Source of the DNA: Argentina anserina
Lineage: Eukaryota; Streptophyta; Magnoliopsida; Rosales; Rosaceae
Direction: 5' to 3'
DNA length: 64,000 bases
NCBI RefSeq assembly: GCF_933775445.1
Contig: NW_026089534.1
Span: forward strand, 40,750-104,749
The number at the start of each line of letters is the position of its first letter. Position 1 is the first letter of the stretch. This document shows positions 41,701-56,836 of the stretch, piece after piece. A program made the position numbers and the translations under genes. Under the pieces are notes generated by a model. The model worked only from the letters and a program-made list of their open reading frames with translations. It was not told the DNA's origin and did no database searches.

Positions 41701-43325
41701 AACACACGCCCATACTGGAAATACTCTAAAATTCAATAGAAACTCGCATCAGAAAACCTTACAGAAAGATACTCAAACGAGAGTTGAAAAGATAGTCAAA
41801 TTGCAATTGTAAACATACTGAAACGATAGAAAAATACTCAGTAGGAAAGAAACACACGCCCACACTGGAAATACTCTCAAATTCAAGAAAAACTCGCATC
41901 GAAAGCCGTTCAGAAAGATACTCAAACGAGAATTGAAAAGATACTCAAATTGCAATAGTAAACATACTCAAACGATAGAAAGATACTCAGTTTGAAAGAA
42001 ACACACGCCCACATAAGAAACAGTATAAAATTCAATAGAAACTCGCATTCGAAAGCCGTTCAGAAAGATACTCAACCGAGAATTGAAAAGATACTCAAAT
42101 TGGAATTGTAAACATACTCAAACGGTAGAAAGATACTCAGTTTGAAAGAAACACACGCCCAGACTGGAAACACTCTCAAATTCAAGAAAAACTCGCATCG
42201 AAAGCCGTTCAGAAAGATACTCAAACGAGAATTGAAGAGATACTCAAATTGCAATAGTAAACATACTCAAACGATAGAAAGATACTCAGTTTGAAAGAAA
42301 CACACGCCCACACTGGAAACACTTTCAAATTCAAGAAAAACTCGCATCGAAAGCCGTTCAGAAAGATACTCAAACGAGAATTGAAAAGATACTCAAAGTG
42401 CAATAGTAAACATACTCAAACGATAGAAAGATACTCAGTTTGAAAGAAACACACGCCCACACTGGAAACACTCTAAAATTCAATAGAAACTCGTATCAGA
42501 AAACCTTACAGAAAGATACTCAAACGAGAATTGAAAAGATACTCAAATTGCAATTGTAAACATACTCAAACGATAGAAAGATACTCAGTTGGAAAGAAAC
42601 ACATGTCCACACTGGAAATACTCTCAAATTCAATAGAAACTCGCATCAGAAAACCTTACAGAAAGATACTCAAACGAGAATTGAAAAGATACTCAAATTG
42701 CAATTGTAAACATACTCAAACGATAGAAAGATACTCAGTTGGAAAGAAACACACGTCCACACTGGAAATACTCTAAAATTCAATAGAAACTCGCATCAGA
42801 AAACCTTAAAGAAAGATACTCAGACGAGAATTTAAAAGATACTCAAATTGCAATTGTAAACATATCAAACGATAGAAAAATACTCAGTTGGAAAGAAACA
42901 CACGCCCACACTGGAAATACTCTCAAATTCAAGAAAAACTCGCATCGAAAGCCGTTCAGAAAGATACTCAAACGAGAATTGAAAAGATACTCAAATTGCA
43001 ATAGTAAACATACTCAAACGATAGAAAGATACTCAGTTTGAAAGAAACACACGCCCACATTGGAAACAGTCTAAAATTCAATAGAAACTCGCATTCGAAA
43101 GCCGTTCAGAAAGATACTCAACCGAGAATTGAAAAGATACTCAAATTGCAATTGTAAACATACTCAAACGGTAGAAAGATACTCAGTTTGAAAGAAACAC
43201 ACGCCCACACTGGAAACACTTTCAAATTCAAGAAAAACTCGCATCGAAAGCCGTTCAGAAAGATACTCAAACGAGAATTGAAAAGATACTCAAAGTGCAA
43301 TAGTAAACATACTCAAATGATAGAA

Positions 43326-46300
43326 AGATACTCAGTTTGAAACAAACACACGCCCACACTGGAAACACTCTCAAATTCAATAGAAACTCGCATCAGAAAG
43401 GCTTACAGAAAGATACTCAAACGAGGATTGAAAAGATACTCAAATTGCAATAGTAAACATACTCAAACGATAGAAAGATACTCAGTTTGAAAGAAACACA
43501 CGCCCACACTAGAAACACTCTCAAATTCAATAGAAACTCGCATCAGAAAGGCTTACAGGAAGATACTCAAACTAGAATTGAAAAGATACTCAAAGTGCAA
43601 TAGTAAACATACTCAAACGATAGAAAGATACTCAGTTTGAAAGAAACACACGCCCACACAGGAAACACTCTCAAATTCAATAGAAACTCGCATCAGAAAT
43701 GCTTACAGAAAGATACTCAAACGAGAATTGAAAAGATACTCAAATTACAATAGTAAACATACTCAAACAATAGAAAGATACTCAGGTTGAAAGAAACACA
43801 CGCCCACACTAGAAACACTCTCAAATTCAATAGAAACTCGCATCAGAAAGGCTGTACAGGAAGATACTCAAACTAGAATTGAAAAGATACTCAAAGTGCA
43901 ATAGTAAACATACTCAACGATAGAAAGATACTCAGTTTGAAAGAAACACACGCCCACACAGGAAACACTCTCAAATTCAATAGAAACTCGCATCAGAAAT
44001 GCTTACAGAAGATACTCAAACGAGAATTGAAAAGATACTCAAATTGCAATAGTAAATATACTCAAACGATAGAAAGATACTCAGTTTGAAAGAAACACAC
44101 GCCCACACTGGAAACACTCTCAAATTCAAGAAAAACTCGCATCGAAAGCCGTTCAGAAAGATACTCAAACGAGCATTGAAAAGATACTCAAATTGCAATT
44201 GTAAACATACACAAACCGATAGAAAGATACTCAGGTTGAAAGAAACACACGCCCACACTGGAAACACTCTCAAAATTCAAGAGAAACTAGCATCGAAAGC
44301 CGTTCAGAAAGATACTCAAACGAGGATTGAAAAGATACTGAAAGTGCAATAGTAAATATACTCAAACGATAGAAAGATACTCAGTTGAAAAAAACACACG
44401 CCACACTGGAAACATTCTCAAATTCAAGAAAAACTCGCATCGAAAGCCGTTCACAAAGATACTCAAACGAGAATTGAAAATATACTCAAAGTACAAAAGT
44501 AAACATACTCAAACGATAGAAAGATACTCAGTTTGAAAGAAACACACGCCCACACTAGAAACACTCTCAAATTCAATAGAAACTCGCATCAGAAAGGCTT
44601 ACAGGAAGATACTCAAACTAGAATTGAAAAGATACTCAAAGTGCAATAGTAAACATACTCAAACGATAGAAAGATACTCAGTTTGAAAGAAACACACGCC
44701 CACACAGGAAACACTCTCAAATCAATAGAAACTCGCATCAGAAATGCTTACAGAAAGATACTCAAACGAGAATTGAAAAGATCCTCAAATTGCAATAGTA
44801 AATATACTCAAACGATAGAAAGATACTCAGTTTGAAAGAAACACACGCCCACACTGGAAACACTCTCAAATTCAAGAAAAACTCGCATCGAAAGCCGTTC
44901 AGAAAGATACTCAAACGAGCATTGAAAAGATACTCAAATTGCAATTGTAAACATACACCAAACGATAGAAAGATACTCAGGTTGAAAGAAACACACGCCC
45001 ACACTGGAAACACTCTCAAAATTCAAGAGAAACTAGCATCGAAAGCCGTTCAGAAAGATACTCAAACGAGGATTGAAAGATACTGAAAGTGCAATAGTAA
45101 ATATACTCAAACGATAGAAAGATACTCAGTTTGAAAAAAACACACGCCCACACTGGAAACATTCTCAAATTCAAGAAAAACTCGCACGAAAGCCGTTCAC
45201 AAAGATACTCAAACGAGAATTGAAAATATACTCAAATTACAAAAGTAAACATACTCAAACGATAGAAAGATACTCAGTTTGAAAGAAACACACGCCCACA
45301 CTAGAAACACTCTCAAATTCAATAGAAACTCGCATCAGAAAGGCTTACAGAAAGATACTCAAACTAGAATTGAAAAGATACTCCAAAGTGCAATAGTAAA
45401 CATACTCAAACGATAGAAAGATACTCAGTTTGAAAGAAACACACGCCCACACAGGAAACACTCTCAAATTCAATAGAAACTCGCATCAGAAATGCTTACA
45501 GAAAGATACTCAAACGAGAATTGAAAAGATACTCAAATTGCAATAGTAAATATTCTCAAACGATAGAAAGATACTCAGTTTGAAAGAAACACACGCCCAC
45601 ACTGGAAACACTCTCAAAATTCAAGAAAAACTCGCATCGAAAGCCGTTCAGAAAGATACTCAAACGAGGATTGAAAAGATACTCAAATTGCAATAGTAAA
45701 CATACTCAAACGATAGAAAGATACTCAGTTTGAAAGAAACACAGGCCCACACTAGAAACACTCTCAAATTCAATAGAAACTCGCATCAGAAAGCCTTACA
45801 GAAAGATACTCAAACGAGAATTGAAAAGATACTCAAATTGCAATTGTAAACATACTCAAACGATAGAAAGATACTCAGTTTGAAAGAAACACACGCCCAC
45901 ATTGGAAACACTCTCAAATTCAAGAAAAACTCGCATCGAAAGCCGTTCAGAAAGATACTCAAACGAGGATTGAAAAGATACTCAAATTGCAATAGTAAAC
46001 ATACTCAAACGATAGAAAGATACTCAGTTTGAAAGAAACACACGCCCACACTAGAAACACTCTCAAATTCAATAGAAACTCGCATCAGAAAGCCTTACAG
46101 AAAGATAATAAAACGAGGATTGAAAAGATACTCAAATTGCAATAGTAAACATACTCAAACGATAGAAAGATACTCAGTTTGAAAGAAACACACGCCCACA
46201 CTGGAAACACTCTCAAATTCAAGAAAAACTCGCATCGAAAGCCGTTCAGAAAGATAATAAAACGAGGATTGAAAAGATACTCAAAGTGCAATAGTAAACA

Positions 46301-49300
46301 TACTCAAACGATAGAAAGATACTCAGTTTGGAAGAAACACACGCCCACACTGGAAACACTCTCAAATTGAAGAAAAACTCGCATCCGAAAGGCTTACAGA
46401 ATGATACTCAAACAAGGATTGAAAAGATACTCAAAGTGCAATAGTAAACATACTCAAACGATAGAAAGATACTCAGTTTGAAAGAAACACACGCCCACAC
46501 TGGAAACACTCTCAAATTCAAGAAAAACTCGCATCGAAAGCCGTTCAGAAAGATACTCAAACGAGAATTGAAAAGATACTCAAATTGCAATAGTAAATAT
46601 ACTCAAACGATAGAAAGATACTCAGTTTGAAAGAAACACACGCCCACACTAGAAACACTCTCAAATTCAATAGAAACTCGCATCAGAAAGGCTTAAAGAA
46701 AGATACTCAAACTAGAATTGAAAAGATACTCAAAGTGCAATAGTAAACATACTCAAACGATAGAAAGATACTCAGTTTGAAAGAAACACACGCCCACACT
46801 GGAAACACTCTCAAATTCAATAGATACTCGCATCAGAAAGGCTTACAGAAAGATACTCAAACGAGAATTGAAAAGATACTCAAATTGCAATAGTAAATAT
46901 ACTCAAACGATAGAAAGATACTCAGGTTGAAAGAAACACACGCCCACACTGGAAACACTCTCAAAATCAATAGAAACTCGCATCAGAAAGCCTTACAGAA
47001 AGATACTCAAACGAGAATTGAAAAGATACTCAAAGTGCAATAGTAAACATACTCAAACGATAGAAAGATACTCAGTTTGAAAGAAACACACGCCCGCACT
47101 GGAAACACTCTAAAATTCAAGAAAAACTCGCATCGAAAGCCGTTCAGAAAGATACTCAAACGAGAATTGAAAAGATACTCAAATTGCAATTGTAAACATA
47201 CTCAAACGATAGAATGATACTCAGGTTGAAAGAAACACACGCCCACACTGGAAACACTCTCAAAATTCAAGAGAAACTCGCATCGAAAGCCGTTCGGAAA
47301 GATACTCAAACGAGGATTGAAAAGATACTTAAAGTGCAATAGTAAATATACTCAAACGATAGAAAGATACTCAGTTTGAAAGAAACACACGCCCACACTA
47401 GAAACACTCTGAAATTCAATAGAAACTCGCATCAGAAAGGCTTACAGAAAGATACTCAAACTAGAATTGAAAAGATACTCAAAGTGCAATAGTAAACATA
47501 CTCAAACGATAGAAAGATACTCAGTTTGAAAGAAACACACGGCCACACAGGAAACACTCTCAAATTCAATAGAAACTCGCATCAGAAATGCTTACAGAAA
47601 GATACTCAAACGAGAATTGAAAAGATACTCAAATTACAATAGTAAACATACTCAAACAATAGAAAGATACTCAGTTTGAAAGAAACACACGCCCACACTA
47701 GAAACACTCTGAAATTCAATAGAAACTCGCATCAGAAAGGCTTACAGAAAGATACTCAAACGAGGATTGAAAAGATACTCAAAGTGCAATAGTAAACATA
47801 CTCAAACGATAGAAAGATACTCAGTTTGAAAGAAACACACGCCCACACAGGAAACACTCTCAAATTCAATAGAAACTCGCATCAGAAATGCTTACAGAAA
47901 GATACTCAAACGAGAATTGAAAAGATACTCAAATTACAATAGTAAATATACTCAAACGATAGAAAGATACTCGGTTTGAAAGAAACACACGCCCACACTG
48001 GAAACACTCTCAAATTCAAGAAAAACTCGCATCGAAAGCCGTTCAGAAAGATACTCAAACGAGGATTGAAAAGATACTCAAATTACAATAGTAAACATAC
48101 TCAAACGATAGAAAGATACTCAGTTTGAAAGAAACACACGCCCACACAGGAAACACTCTCAAATTCAAGAAAAACTCGCATCGAAAGCCGTTCAGAAAGA
48201 TACTCAAACGAGGATTGAAAAGATTCTCAAATTGCAATAGTAAACATACTCAAACGATAGAAAGATACTCAGTTTGAAAGAAACACACGCCCACACTAGA
48301 AACACTCTCAAATTCAATAGAAACTCGCATCAGAAAGCCTTACAGAAAGATACTCAAACGAGAATTGAAAAGATACTCAAAGTGCAATAGTAAACATACT
48401 CAAACGATAGAAAGATACTCAGTTTGAAAGAAACACACGCCAACATTGGAAACACTCTCAAATTCAAGAAAAACTCGCATCAGAAAGGCTTACAGAAAGA
48501 TACTCAAACTAGAATTGAAAAGATACTCAAAGTGCAATAGTAAACATACTCAAACGATAGATAGATACTCAGTTTGAAAGAAACACACGCCCACACAGGA
48601 AACACTCTCAAATTCAATAGAAACTCGCATCAGAAAGCCTTACAGAAAGATACTCAAACGAGAATTGAAAAGATACTCAAAGTGCAATAGTAAACATACT
48701 CAAACGATAGAAAGATACTCAGTTTGAAAGAAACACACGCCCACACTGGAAACACTCTCAAATTCAATAGAAACTCGCATCAGAAAGCCTTACAGAAAGA
48801 TACTCAAACGAGAATTGAAAAGATACTCAAAGTGCAATAGTAAACATACTCAAACGATAGAAAGATACTCAGTTTGAAACAAAACACACGCCCGCACTGG
48901 AAACACTCTCAAATTCAAGAAAAACTCGCATCGAAAGCCGTTCAGAAAGATACTCAAACGAGGATTGAAAAGATACTCAAATTGCAATAGTAAACATACT
49001 CAAACGATAGAAAGATACTCAGTTTGAAAGAAACACACGCCCACACAGGAAACACTCTCAAATTCAAGAAAAACTCGCATCGAAAGCCGTTCAGAAAGAT
49101 CTTCAAACGAGGATTGAAAAGATTCTCAAATTGCAATAGTAAACATACTCAAACGATAGAAAGATACTCAGTTTGAAAGAAACACACGCCCACACTAGAA
49201 ACACTCTCAAATTCAATAGAAACTCGCATCAGAAAGCCTTACAGAAAGATACTCAAACGAGAATTGAAAAGATACTCAAAGTGCAATAGTAAACATACTC

Positions 49301-52299
49301 AAACGATAGAAAGATACTCAGTTTGAAAGAAACACACGCCCACATTGGAAACACTCTCAAATTCAAGAAAAACTCGCATCGAAAGCCGTTCAGAAAGATA
49401 CTCAAACGAGGATTGAAAAGATACTTAAAGTGCAATAGTAAATATACTCAAACGATAGAAAGATACTCAGTTTGAAAGAAACACACGCCCACACTGGAAA
49501 CATTCTCAAATTCAAGAAAAACTCGCATCGAAAGCCGTTCAGAAAGATACTCAAACGAGAATTGAAAATATACTCAAATTGCAATAGTAAACATACTCAA
49601 ACAATAGAAAGATACTCAGTTTGAAAGAAACACACGCCCACACTAGAAACACTCTGAAATTCAATAGAAACTCGCATCAGAAAGGCTTACAGAAAGATAC
49701 TCAAACTAGAATTGAAAAGATACTCAAAGTGCAATAGTAAACATACTCAAACGATAGAAAGATACTCAGTTTGAAAGAAACACACGCCCACACAGGAAAC
49801 ACTCTCAAATTCAATAGAAACTCGCATCAGAAATGCTTACAGAAAGATACTCAAACGAGAATTGAAAAGATACTCAAAGTGTAATAGTAAATATACTCAA
49901 ACGATAGAAAGATACTCAGTTTGAAAGAAACACACGCCCACACTGGAAACACTCTCAAATTCAAGAAAAACTCGCATCGAAAGCCGTTCAGAAAGATACT
50001 CAAACGAGGATTGAAAAGATACTCAAAGTGCAATAGTAAACATACTCAAACGATAGAAAGATACTCAGTTTGAAAGAAACACACGCCCACACTGGAAACA
50101 TTCTCAAATTCAAGAAAAACTCGCATCGAAAGCCGTTCAGAAAGATACTCAAACGAGAATTGAAAAGATACTCAAATTGCAATAGTAAATATACTCAAAC
50201 GATAGAAAGATACTCAGTTTGAAAGAAACACACGCCCACACTGGAAACACTCTCAAATTCAAGAAAAACTCGCATCGAAAGCCGTTCAGAAAGATACTCA
50301 AACGAGGATTGAAAAGATACTCAAATTGCAATAGTAAACATACTCAAACGATAGAAAGATACTCAGTTTGAAAGAAACACACGCCCACATTGGAAACACT
50401 CTCAAATTCAAGAAAAACTCGCATCGAAAGCCGTTCAGAAAGATACTCAAACGAGGATTGAAAAGATACTCAAATTGCAATAGTAAACATACTCAAACGA
50501 TAGAAAGATACTCAGTTTGAAAGAAACACACGCCCACACAGGAAACACTCTCAAATTCAATAGAAACTCGCATCAGAAAGCCTTACAGAAAGATACTCAA
50601 ACGAGAATTGAAAAGATACTCAAAGTGCAATAGTAAACATACTCAAACGATAGAAAGATACTCAGTTTGAAACAAAACACACGCCCGCACTGGAAACACT
50701 CTCAAATTCAAGAAAAACTCGCATCGAAAGCCGTTCAGAAAGATACTCAAACGAGGATTGAAAATATACTCAAATTACAAAAGTAAACATACTCAAACAA
50801 TAGAAAGATACTCAGTTTGAAAGAAACACACGCCCACACTGGAAACACTCTCAAATTCAAGAAAAACTCGCATCGAAAGCCGTTCAGAAAGATACTCAAA
50901 CGAGGATTGAAAAGATACTCAAAGTGCAATAGTAAACATACTCAAACGATAGAAAGATACTCAGTTTGAAAGAAACACACGCCCACACTGGAAACATTCT
51001 CAAATTTAAGAAAAACTCGCATCGAAAGCCGTTCAGAAAGATACTCAAACGAGAATTGAAAAGATACTCAAATTGCAATAGTAAATATACTCAAACGATA
51101 GAAAGATACTCAGTTTGAAAGAAACACACGCCCACACTGGAAACACTCTCAAATTCAAGAAAAACTCGCATCGAAAGCCGTTCAGAAAGATACTCAAACG
51201 AGGATTGAAAATATACTCAAATTGCAAAAGTAAACATACTCAAACAATAGAAAGATACTCAGTTTGAAAGAAACACACGCCCACACTAGAAACACTCTGA
51301 AATTCAATAGAAACTCGCATCAGAAAGGCTTACAGAAAGATACTCAAACTAGAATTGAAAAGATACTCAAAGTGCAATAGTAAACATACTCAAACGATAG
51401 AAAGATACTCAGTTTGAAAGAAACACACGCCCACACAGGAAACACTCTCAAATTCAATAGAAACTCGCATCAGAAAGCCTTACAGAAAGATACTCAAACG
51501 AGAATTGAAAAGATACTCAAAGTGCAATAGTAAACATACTCAAACGATAGAAAGATACTCAGTTTGAAACAAAACACACGCCCGCACTGGAAACACTCTC
51601 AAATTCAAGAAAAACTCGCATCGAAAGCCGTTCAGAAAGATACTCAAACGAGGATTGAAAATATACTCAAATTGCAAAAGTAAACATACTCAAACAATAG
51701 AAAGATACTCAGTTTGAAAGAAACACACGCCCACACTAGAAACACTCTGAAATTCAATAGAAACTCGCATCAGAAAGGCTTACAGAAAGATACTCAAACT
51801 AGAATTGAAAAGATACTCAAAGTGCAATAGTAAACATACTCAAACGATAGAAAGATACTCAGTTTGAAAGAAACACACGCCCACATTGGAAACACTCTCA
51901 AATTCAAGAAAAACTCGCATCGAAAGCCGTTCAGAAAGATACTCAAACGAGGATTGAAAATATACTCAAATTACAAAAGTAAACATACTCAAACAATAGA
52001 AAGATACTCAGTTTGAAAGAAACACACGCCCACACTGGAAACACTCTCAAATTCAAGAAAAACTCGCATCGAAAGCCGTTCAGAAAGATACTCAAACGAG
52101 GATTGAAAAGATACTCAAAGTGCAATAGTAAACATACTCAAACGATAGAAAGATACTCAGTTTGAAAGAAACACACGCCCACACTGGAAACATTCTCAAA
52201 TTTAAGAAAAACTCGCATCGAAAGCCGTTCAGAAAGATACTCAAACGAGAATTGAAAAGATACTCAAATTGCAATAGTAAATATACTCAAACGATAGAA
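43326..52299 (+). repeat. Satellite mosaic, left part of the right-hand domain
   Basis: From here on, a new set of variants dominates: 'cactagaaacac', 'cacaggaaacac', 'cagaaatgctt', 'caaactagaattg', 'gtaaatatactc', 'cgaggattg' and 'gcaaaagtaaac'. A five-monomer repeat of about 746 bp is visible (44086 to 44832). An eight-monomer repeat of 1,196 bp joins 50747-51227 to 51943-52423. The stretch 43.8-45.6 kb has an unusual density of one-base indels. Part of this segment is the apparent source, or sister, of the two large duplications to the right. Confidence 0.8.
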
Positions 52300-55200
52300 A
52301 GATACTCAGTTTGAAAGAAACACACGCCCACACTGGAAACACTCTCAAATTCAAGAAAAACTCGCATCGAAAGCCGTTCAGAAAGATACTCAAACGAGCA
52401 TTGAAAAGATACTCAAATTGCAATTGTAAACATACTCAAACGATAGAAAGATACTCAGGTTGAAAGAAACACACGCCCACACTGGAAACACTCTCAAAAT
52501 TCAAGAGAAACTAGCATCGAAAGCCGTTCAGAAAGATACTCAAACGAGGATTGAAAAGATACTGAAAGTGCAATAGTAAATATACTCAAACGATAGAAAG
52601 ATACTCAGTTTGAAAAAAACACACGCCCACACTGGAAACATTCTCAAATTCAAGAAAAACTCGCATCGAAAGCCGTTCACAAAGATACTCAAACGAGAAT
52701 TGAAAATATACTCAAATTACAAAAGTAAACATACTCAAACGATAGAAAGATACTCAGTTTGAAAGAAACACACGCCCACACTAGAAACACTCTCAAATTC
52801 AATAGAAACTCGCATCAGAAAGGCTTACAGAAAGATACTCAAACTAGAATTGAAAAGATACTCAAAGTGCAATAGTAAACATACTCAAACGATAGAAAGA
52901 TACTCAGTTTGAAAGAAACACACGCCCACACAGGAAACACTCTCAAATTCAATAGAAACTCGCATCAGAAATGCTTACAGAAAGATACTCAAACGAGAAT
53001 TGAAAAGATACTCAAATTGCAATAGTAAATATTCTCAAACGATAGAAAGATACTCAGTTTGAAAGAAACACACGCCCACACTGGAAACACTCTCAAATTC
53101 AAGAAAAACTCGCATCGAAAGCCGTTCAGAAAGATACTCAAACGAGGATTGAAAAGATACTCAAATTGCAATAGTAAACATACTCAAACGATAGAAAGAT
53201 ACTCAGTTTGAAAGAAACACAGGCCCACACTAGAAACACTCTCAAATTCAATAGAAACTCGCATCAGAAAGCCTTACAGAAAGATACTCAAACGAGAATT
53301 GAAAAGATACTCAAATTGCAATTGTAAACATACTCAAACGATAGAAAGATACTCAGTTTGAAAGAAACACACGCCCACATTGGAAACACTCTCAAATTCA
53401 AGAAAAACTCGCATCGAAAGCCGTTCAGAAAGATACTCAAACGAGGATTGAAAAGATACTCAAATTGCAATAGTAAACATACTCAAACGATAGAAAGATA
53501 CTCAGTTTGAAAGAAACACACGCCCACACTAGAAACACTCTCAAATTCAATAGAAACTCGCATCAGAAAGCCTTACAGAAAGATAATAAAACGAGGATTG
53601 AAAAGATACTCAAATTGCAATAGTAAACATACTCAAACGATAGAAAGATACTCAGTTTGAAAGAAACACACGCCCACACTGGAAACACTCTCAAATTCAA
53701 GAAAAACTCGCATCGAAAGCCGTTCAGAAAGATAATAAAACGAGGATTGAAAAGATACTCAAAGTGCAATAGTAAACATACTCAAACGATAGAAAGATAC
53801 TCAGTTTGGAAGAAACACACGCCCACACTGGAAACACTCTCAAATTGAAGAAAAACTCGCATCCGAAAGGCTTACAGAATGATACTCAAACAAGGATTGA
53901 AAAGATACTCAAAGTGCAATAGTAAACATACTCAAACGATAGAAAGATACTCAGTTTGAAAGAAACACACGCCCACACTGGAAACACTCTCAAATTCAAG
54001 AAAAACTCGCATCGAAAGCCGTTCAGAAAGATACTCAAACGAGAATTGAAAAGATACTCAAATTGCAATAGTAAATATACTCAAACGATAGAAAGATACT
54101 CAGTTTGAAAGAAACACACGCCCACACTAGAAACACTCTCAAATTCAATAGAAACTCGCATCAGAAAGGCTTAAAGAAAGATACTCAAACTAGAATTGAA
54201 AAGATACTCAAAATGCAATAGTAAACATACTCAAACGATAGAAAGATACTCAGTTTGAAAGAAACACACGCCCACACTGGAAACACTCTCAAATTCAATA
54301 GATACTCGCATCAGAAAGGCTTACAGAAAGATACTCAAACGAGAATTGAAAAGATACTCAAATTGCAATAGTAAATATACTCAAACGATAGAAAGATACT
54401 CAGGTTGAAAGAAACACACGCCCACACTGGAAACACTCTCAAATTCAATAGAAACTCGCATCAGAAAGCCTTACAGAAAGATACTCAAACGAGAATTGAA
54501 AAGATACTCAAAGTGCAATAGTAAACATACTCAAACGATAGAAAGATACTCAGTTTGAAAGAAACACACGCCCGCACTGGAAACACTCTAAAATTCAAGA
54601 AAAACTCGCATCGAAAGCCGTTCAGAAAGATACTCAAACGAGAATTGAAAAGATACTCAAATTGCAATTGTAAACATACTCAAACGATAGAATGATACTC
54701 AGGTTGAAAGAAACACACGCCCACACTGGAAACACTCTCAAAATTCAAGAGAAACTCGCATCGAAAGCCGTTCGGAAAGATACTCAAACGAGGATTGAAA
54801 AGATACTTAAAGTGCAATAGTAAATATACTCAAACGATAGAAAGATACTCAGTTTGAAAGAAACACACGCCCACACTAGAAACACTCTGAAATTCAATAG
54901 AAACTCGCATCAGAAAGGCTTACAGAAAGATACTCAAACTAGAATTGAAAAGATACTCAAAGTGCAATAGTAAACATACTCAAACGATAGAAAGATACTC
55001 AGTTTGAAAGAAACACACGGCCACACAGGAAACACTCTCAAATTCAATAGAAACTCGCATCAGAAATGCTTACAGAAAGATACTCAAACGAGAATTGAAA
55101 AGATACTCAAATTACAATAGTAAACATACTCAAACAATAGAAAGATACTCAGTTTGAAAGAAACACACGCCCACACTAGAAACACTCTGAAATTCAATAG

Positions 55201-56836
55201 AAACTCGCATCAGAAAGGCTTACAGAAAGATACTCAAACTAGAATTGAAAAGATACTCAAAGTGCAATAGTAAACATACTCAAACGATAGAAAGATACTC
55301 AGTTTGAAAGAAACACACGCCCACACAGGAAACACTCTCAAATTCAATAGAAACTCGCATCAGAAATGCTTACAGAAAGATACTCAAACGAGAATTGAAA
55401 AGATACTCAAATTACAATAGTAAATATACTCAAACGATAGAAAGATACTCGGTTTGAAAGAAACACACGCCCACACTGGAAACACTCTCAAATTCAAGAA
55501 AAACTCGCATCGAAAGCCGTTCAGAAAGATACTCAAACGAGGATTGAAAAGATACTCAAATTACAATAGTAAACATACTCAAACGATAGAAAGATACTCA
55601 GTTTGAAAGAAACACACGCCCACACAGGAAACACTCTCAAATTCAAGAAAAACTCGCATCGAAAGCCGTTCAGAAAGATACTCAAACGAGGATTGAAAAG
55701 ATTCTCAAATTGCAATAGTAAACATACTCAAACGATAGAAAGATACTCAGTTTGAAAGAAACACACGCCCACACTAGAAACACTCTCAAATTCAATAGAA
55801 ACTCGCATCAGAAAGCCTTACAGAAAGATACTCAAACGAGAATTGAAAAGATACTCAAAGTGCAATAGTAAACATACTCAAACGATAGAAAGATACTCAG
55901 TTTGAAAGAAACACACGCCAACATTGGAAACACTCTCAAATTCAAGAAAAACTCGCATCAGAAAGGCTTACAGAAAGATACTCAAACTAGAATTGAAAAG
56001 ATACTCAAAGTGCAATAGTAAACATACTCAAACGATAGATAGATACTCAGTTTGAAAGAAACACACGCCCACACAGGAAACACTCTCAAATTCAATAGAA
56101 ACTCGCATCAGAAAGCCTTACAGAAAGATACTCAAACGAGAATTGAAAAGATACTCAAAGTGCAATAGTAAACATACTCAAACGATAGAAAGATACTCAG
56201 TTTGAAAGAAACACACGCCCACACTGGAAACACTCTCAAATTCAATAGAAACTCGCATCAGAAAGCCTTACAGAAAGATACTCAAACGAGAATTGAAAAG
56301 ATACTCAAAGTGCAATAGTAAACATACTCAAACGATAGAAAGATACTCAGTTTGAAACAAAACACACGCCCGCACTGGAAACACTCTCAAATTCAAGAAA
56401 AACTCGCATCGAAAGCCGTTCAGAAAGATACTCAAACGAGGATTGAAAAGATACTCAAATTGCAATAGTAAACATACTCAAACGATAGAAAGATACTCAG
56501 TTTGAAAGAAACACACGCCCACACAGGAAACACTCTCAAATTCAAGAAAAACTCGCATCGAAAGCCGTTCAGAAAGATCTTCAAACGAGGATTGAAAAGA
56601 TTCTCAAATTGCAATAGTAAACATACTCAAACGATAGAAAGATACTCAGTTTGAAAGAAACACACGCCCACACTAGAAACACTCTCAAATTCAATAGAAA
56701 CTCGCATCAGAAAGCCTTACAGAAAGATACTCAAACGAGAATTGAAAAGATACTCAAAGTGCAATAGTAAACATACTCAAACGATAGAAAGATACTCAGT
56801 TTGAAAGAAACACACGCCCACATTGGAAACACTCTC
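52300..56836 (+). repeat. Duplicate of 44.8-49.4 kb (offset about 7,478 bp)
   Basis: Monomer order and rare markers of 44821-49358 recur here at an offset of 7,478 bp (7,479 at the left end because of local indels). Shared markers include 'gagcattg', 'gatactcaggttg', the paired 'gataataaaacgagg', 'cagtttggaag' with 'gcatccgaaagg', 'gatactcggtttg', 'cgccaacattgg' and 'gaaacaaaac'. Differences I noticed are few, for example 'caaagtgcaa' at 46731 against 'caaaatgcaa' at 54209, and 'cgaggattg' near 47761 against 'ctagaattg' near 55249. The left junction lies between about 52205, where 'aaatttaag' still matches the 51.0-kb family, and about 52398, where 'gagcattg' begins. Confidence 0.88.

Larger units (their letters stand above)
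35763..43325 (+). repeat. Divergent satellite island
   Basis: Monomers here carry more private variants than elsewhere: 'gcaattgtaaac', 'aacggtagaaag', 'cagttggaaag', 'acatgtccac', 'cagaaaacctt', 'cattggaaacagt' and 'gcattcgaaag'. A unit of about 1.32 kb can be followed from roughly 36.5 to 37.1 kb and again from 37.8 to 38.4 kb (offset 1,321 bp at 'acggtag'), with a partial third copy near 41.1-41.5 kb. Small indels are common, for example two bases missing in 'ggaaagactcaaattc' near 36850, one base missing in 'gagaatgaaaag' near 40175 and two near 40378. The greater divergence suggests a part of the array homogenised less recently than its neighbours. Confidence 0.78.
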
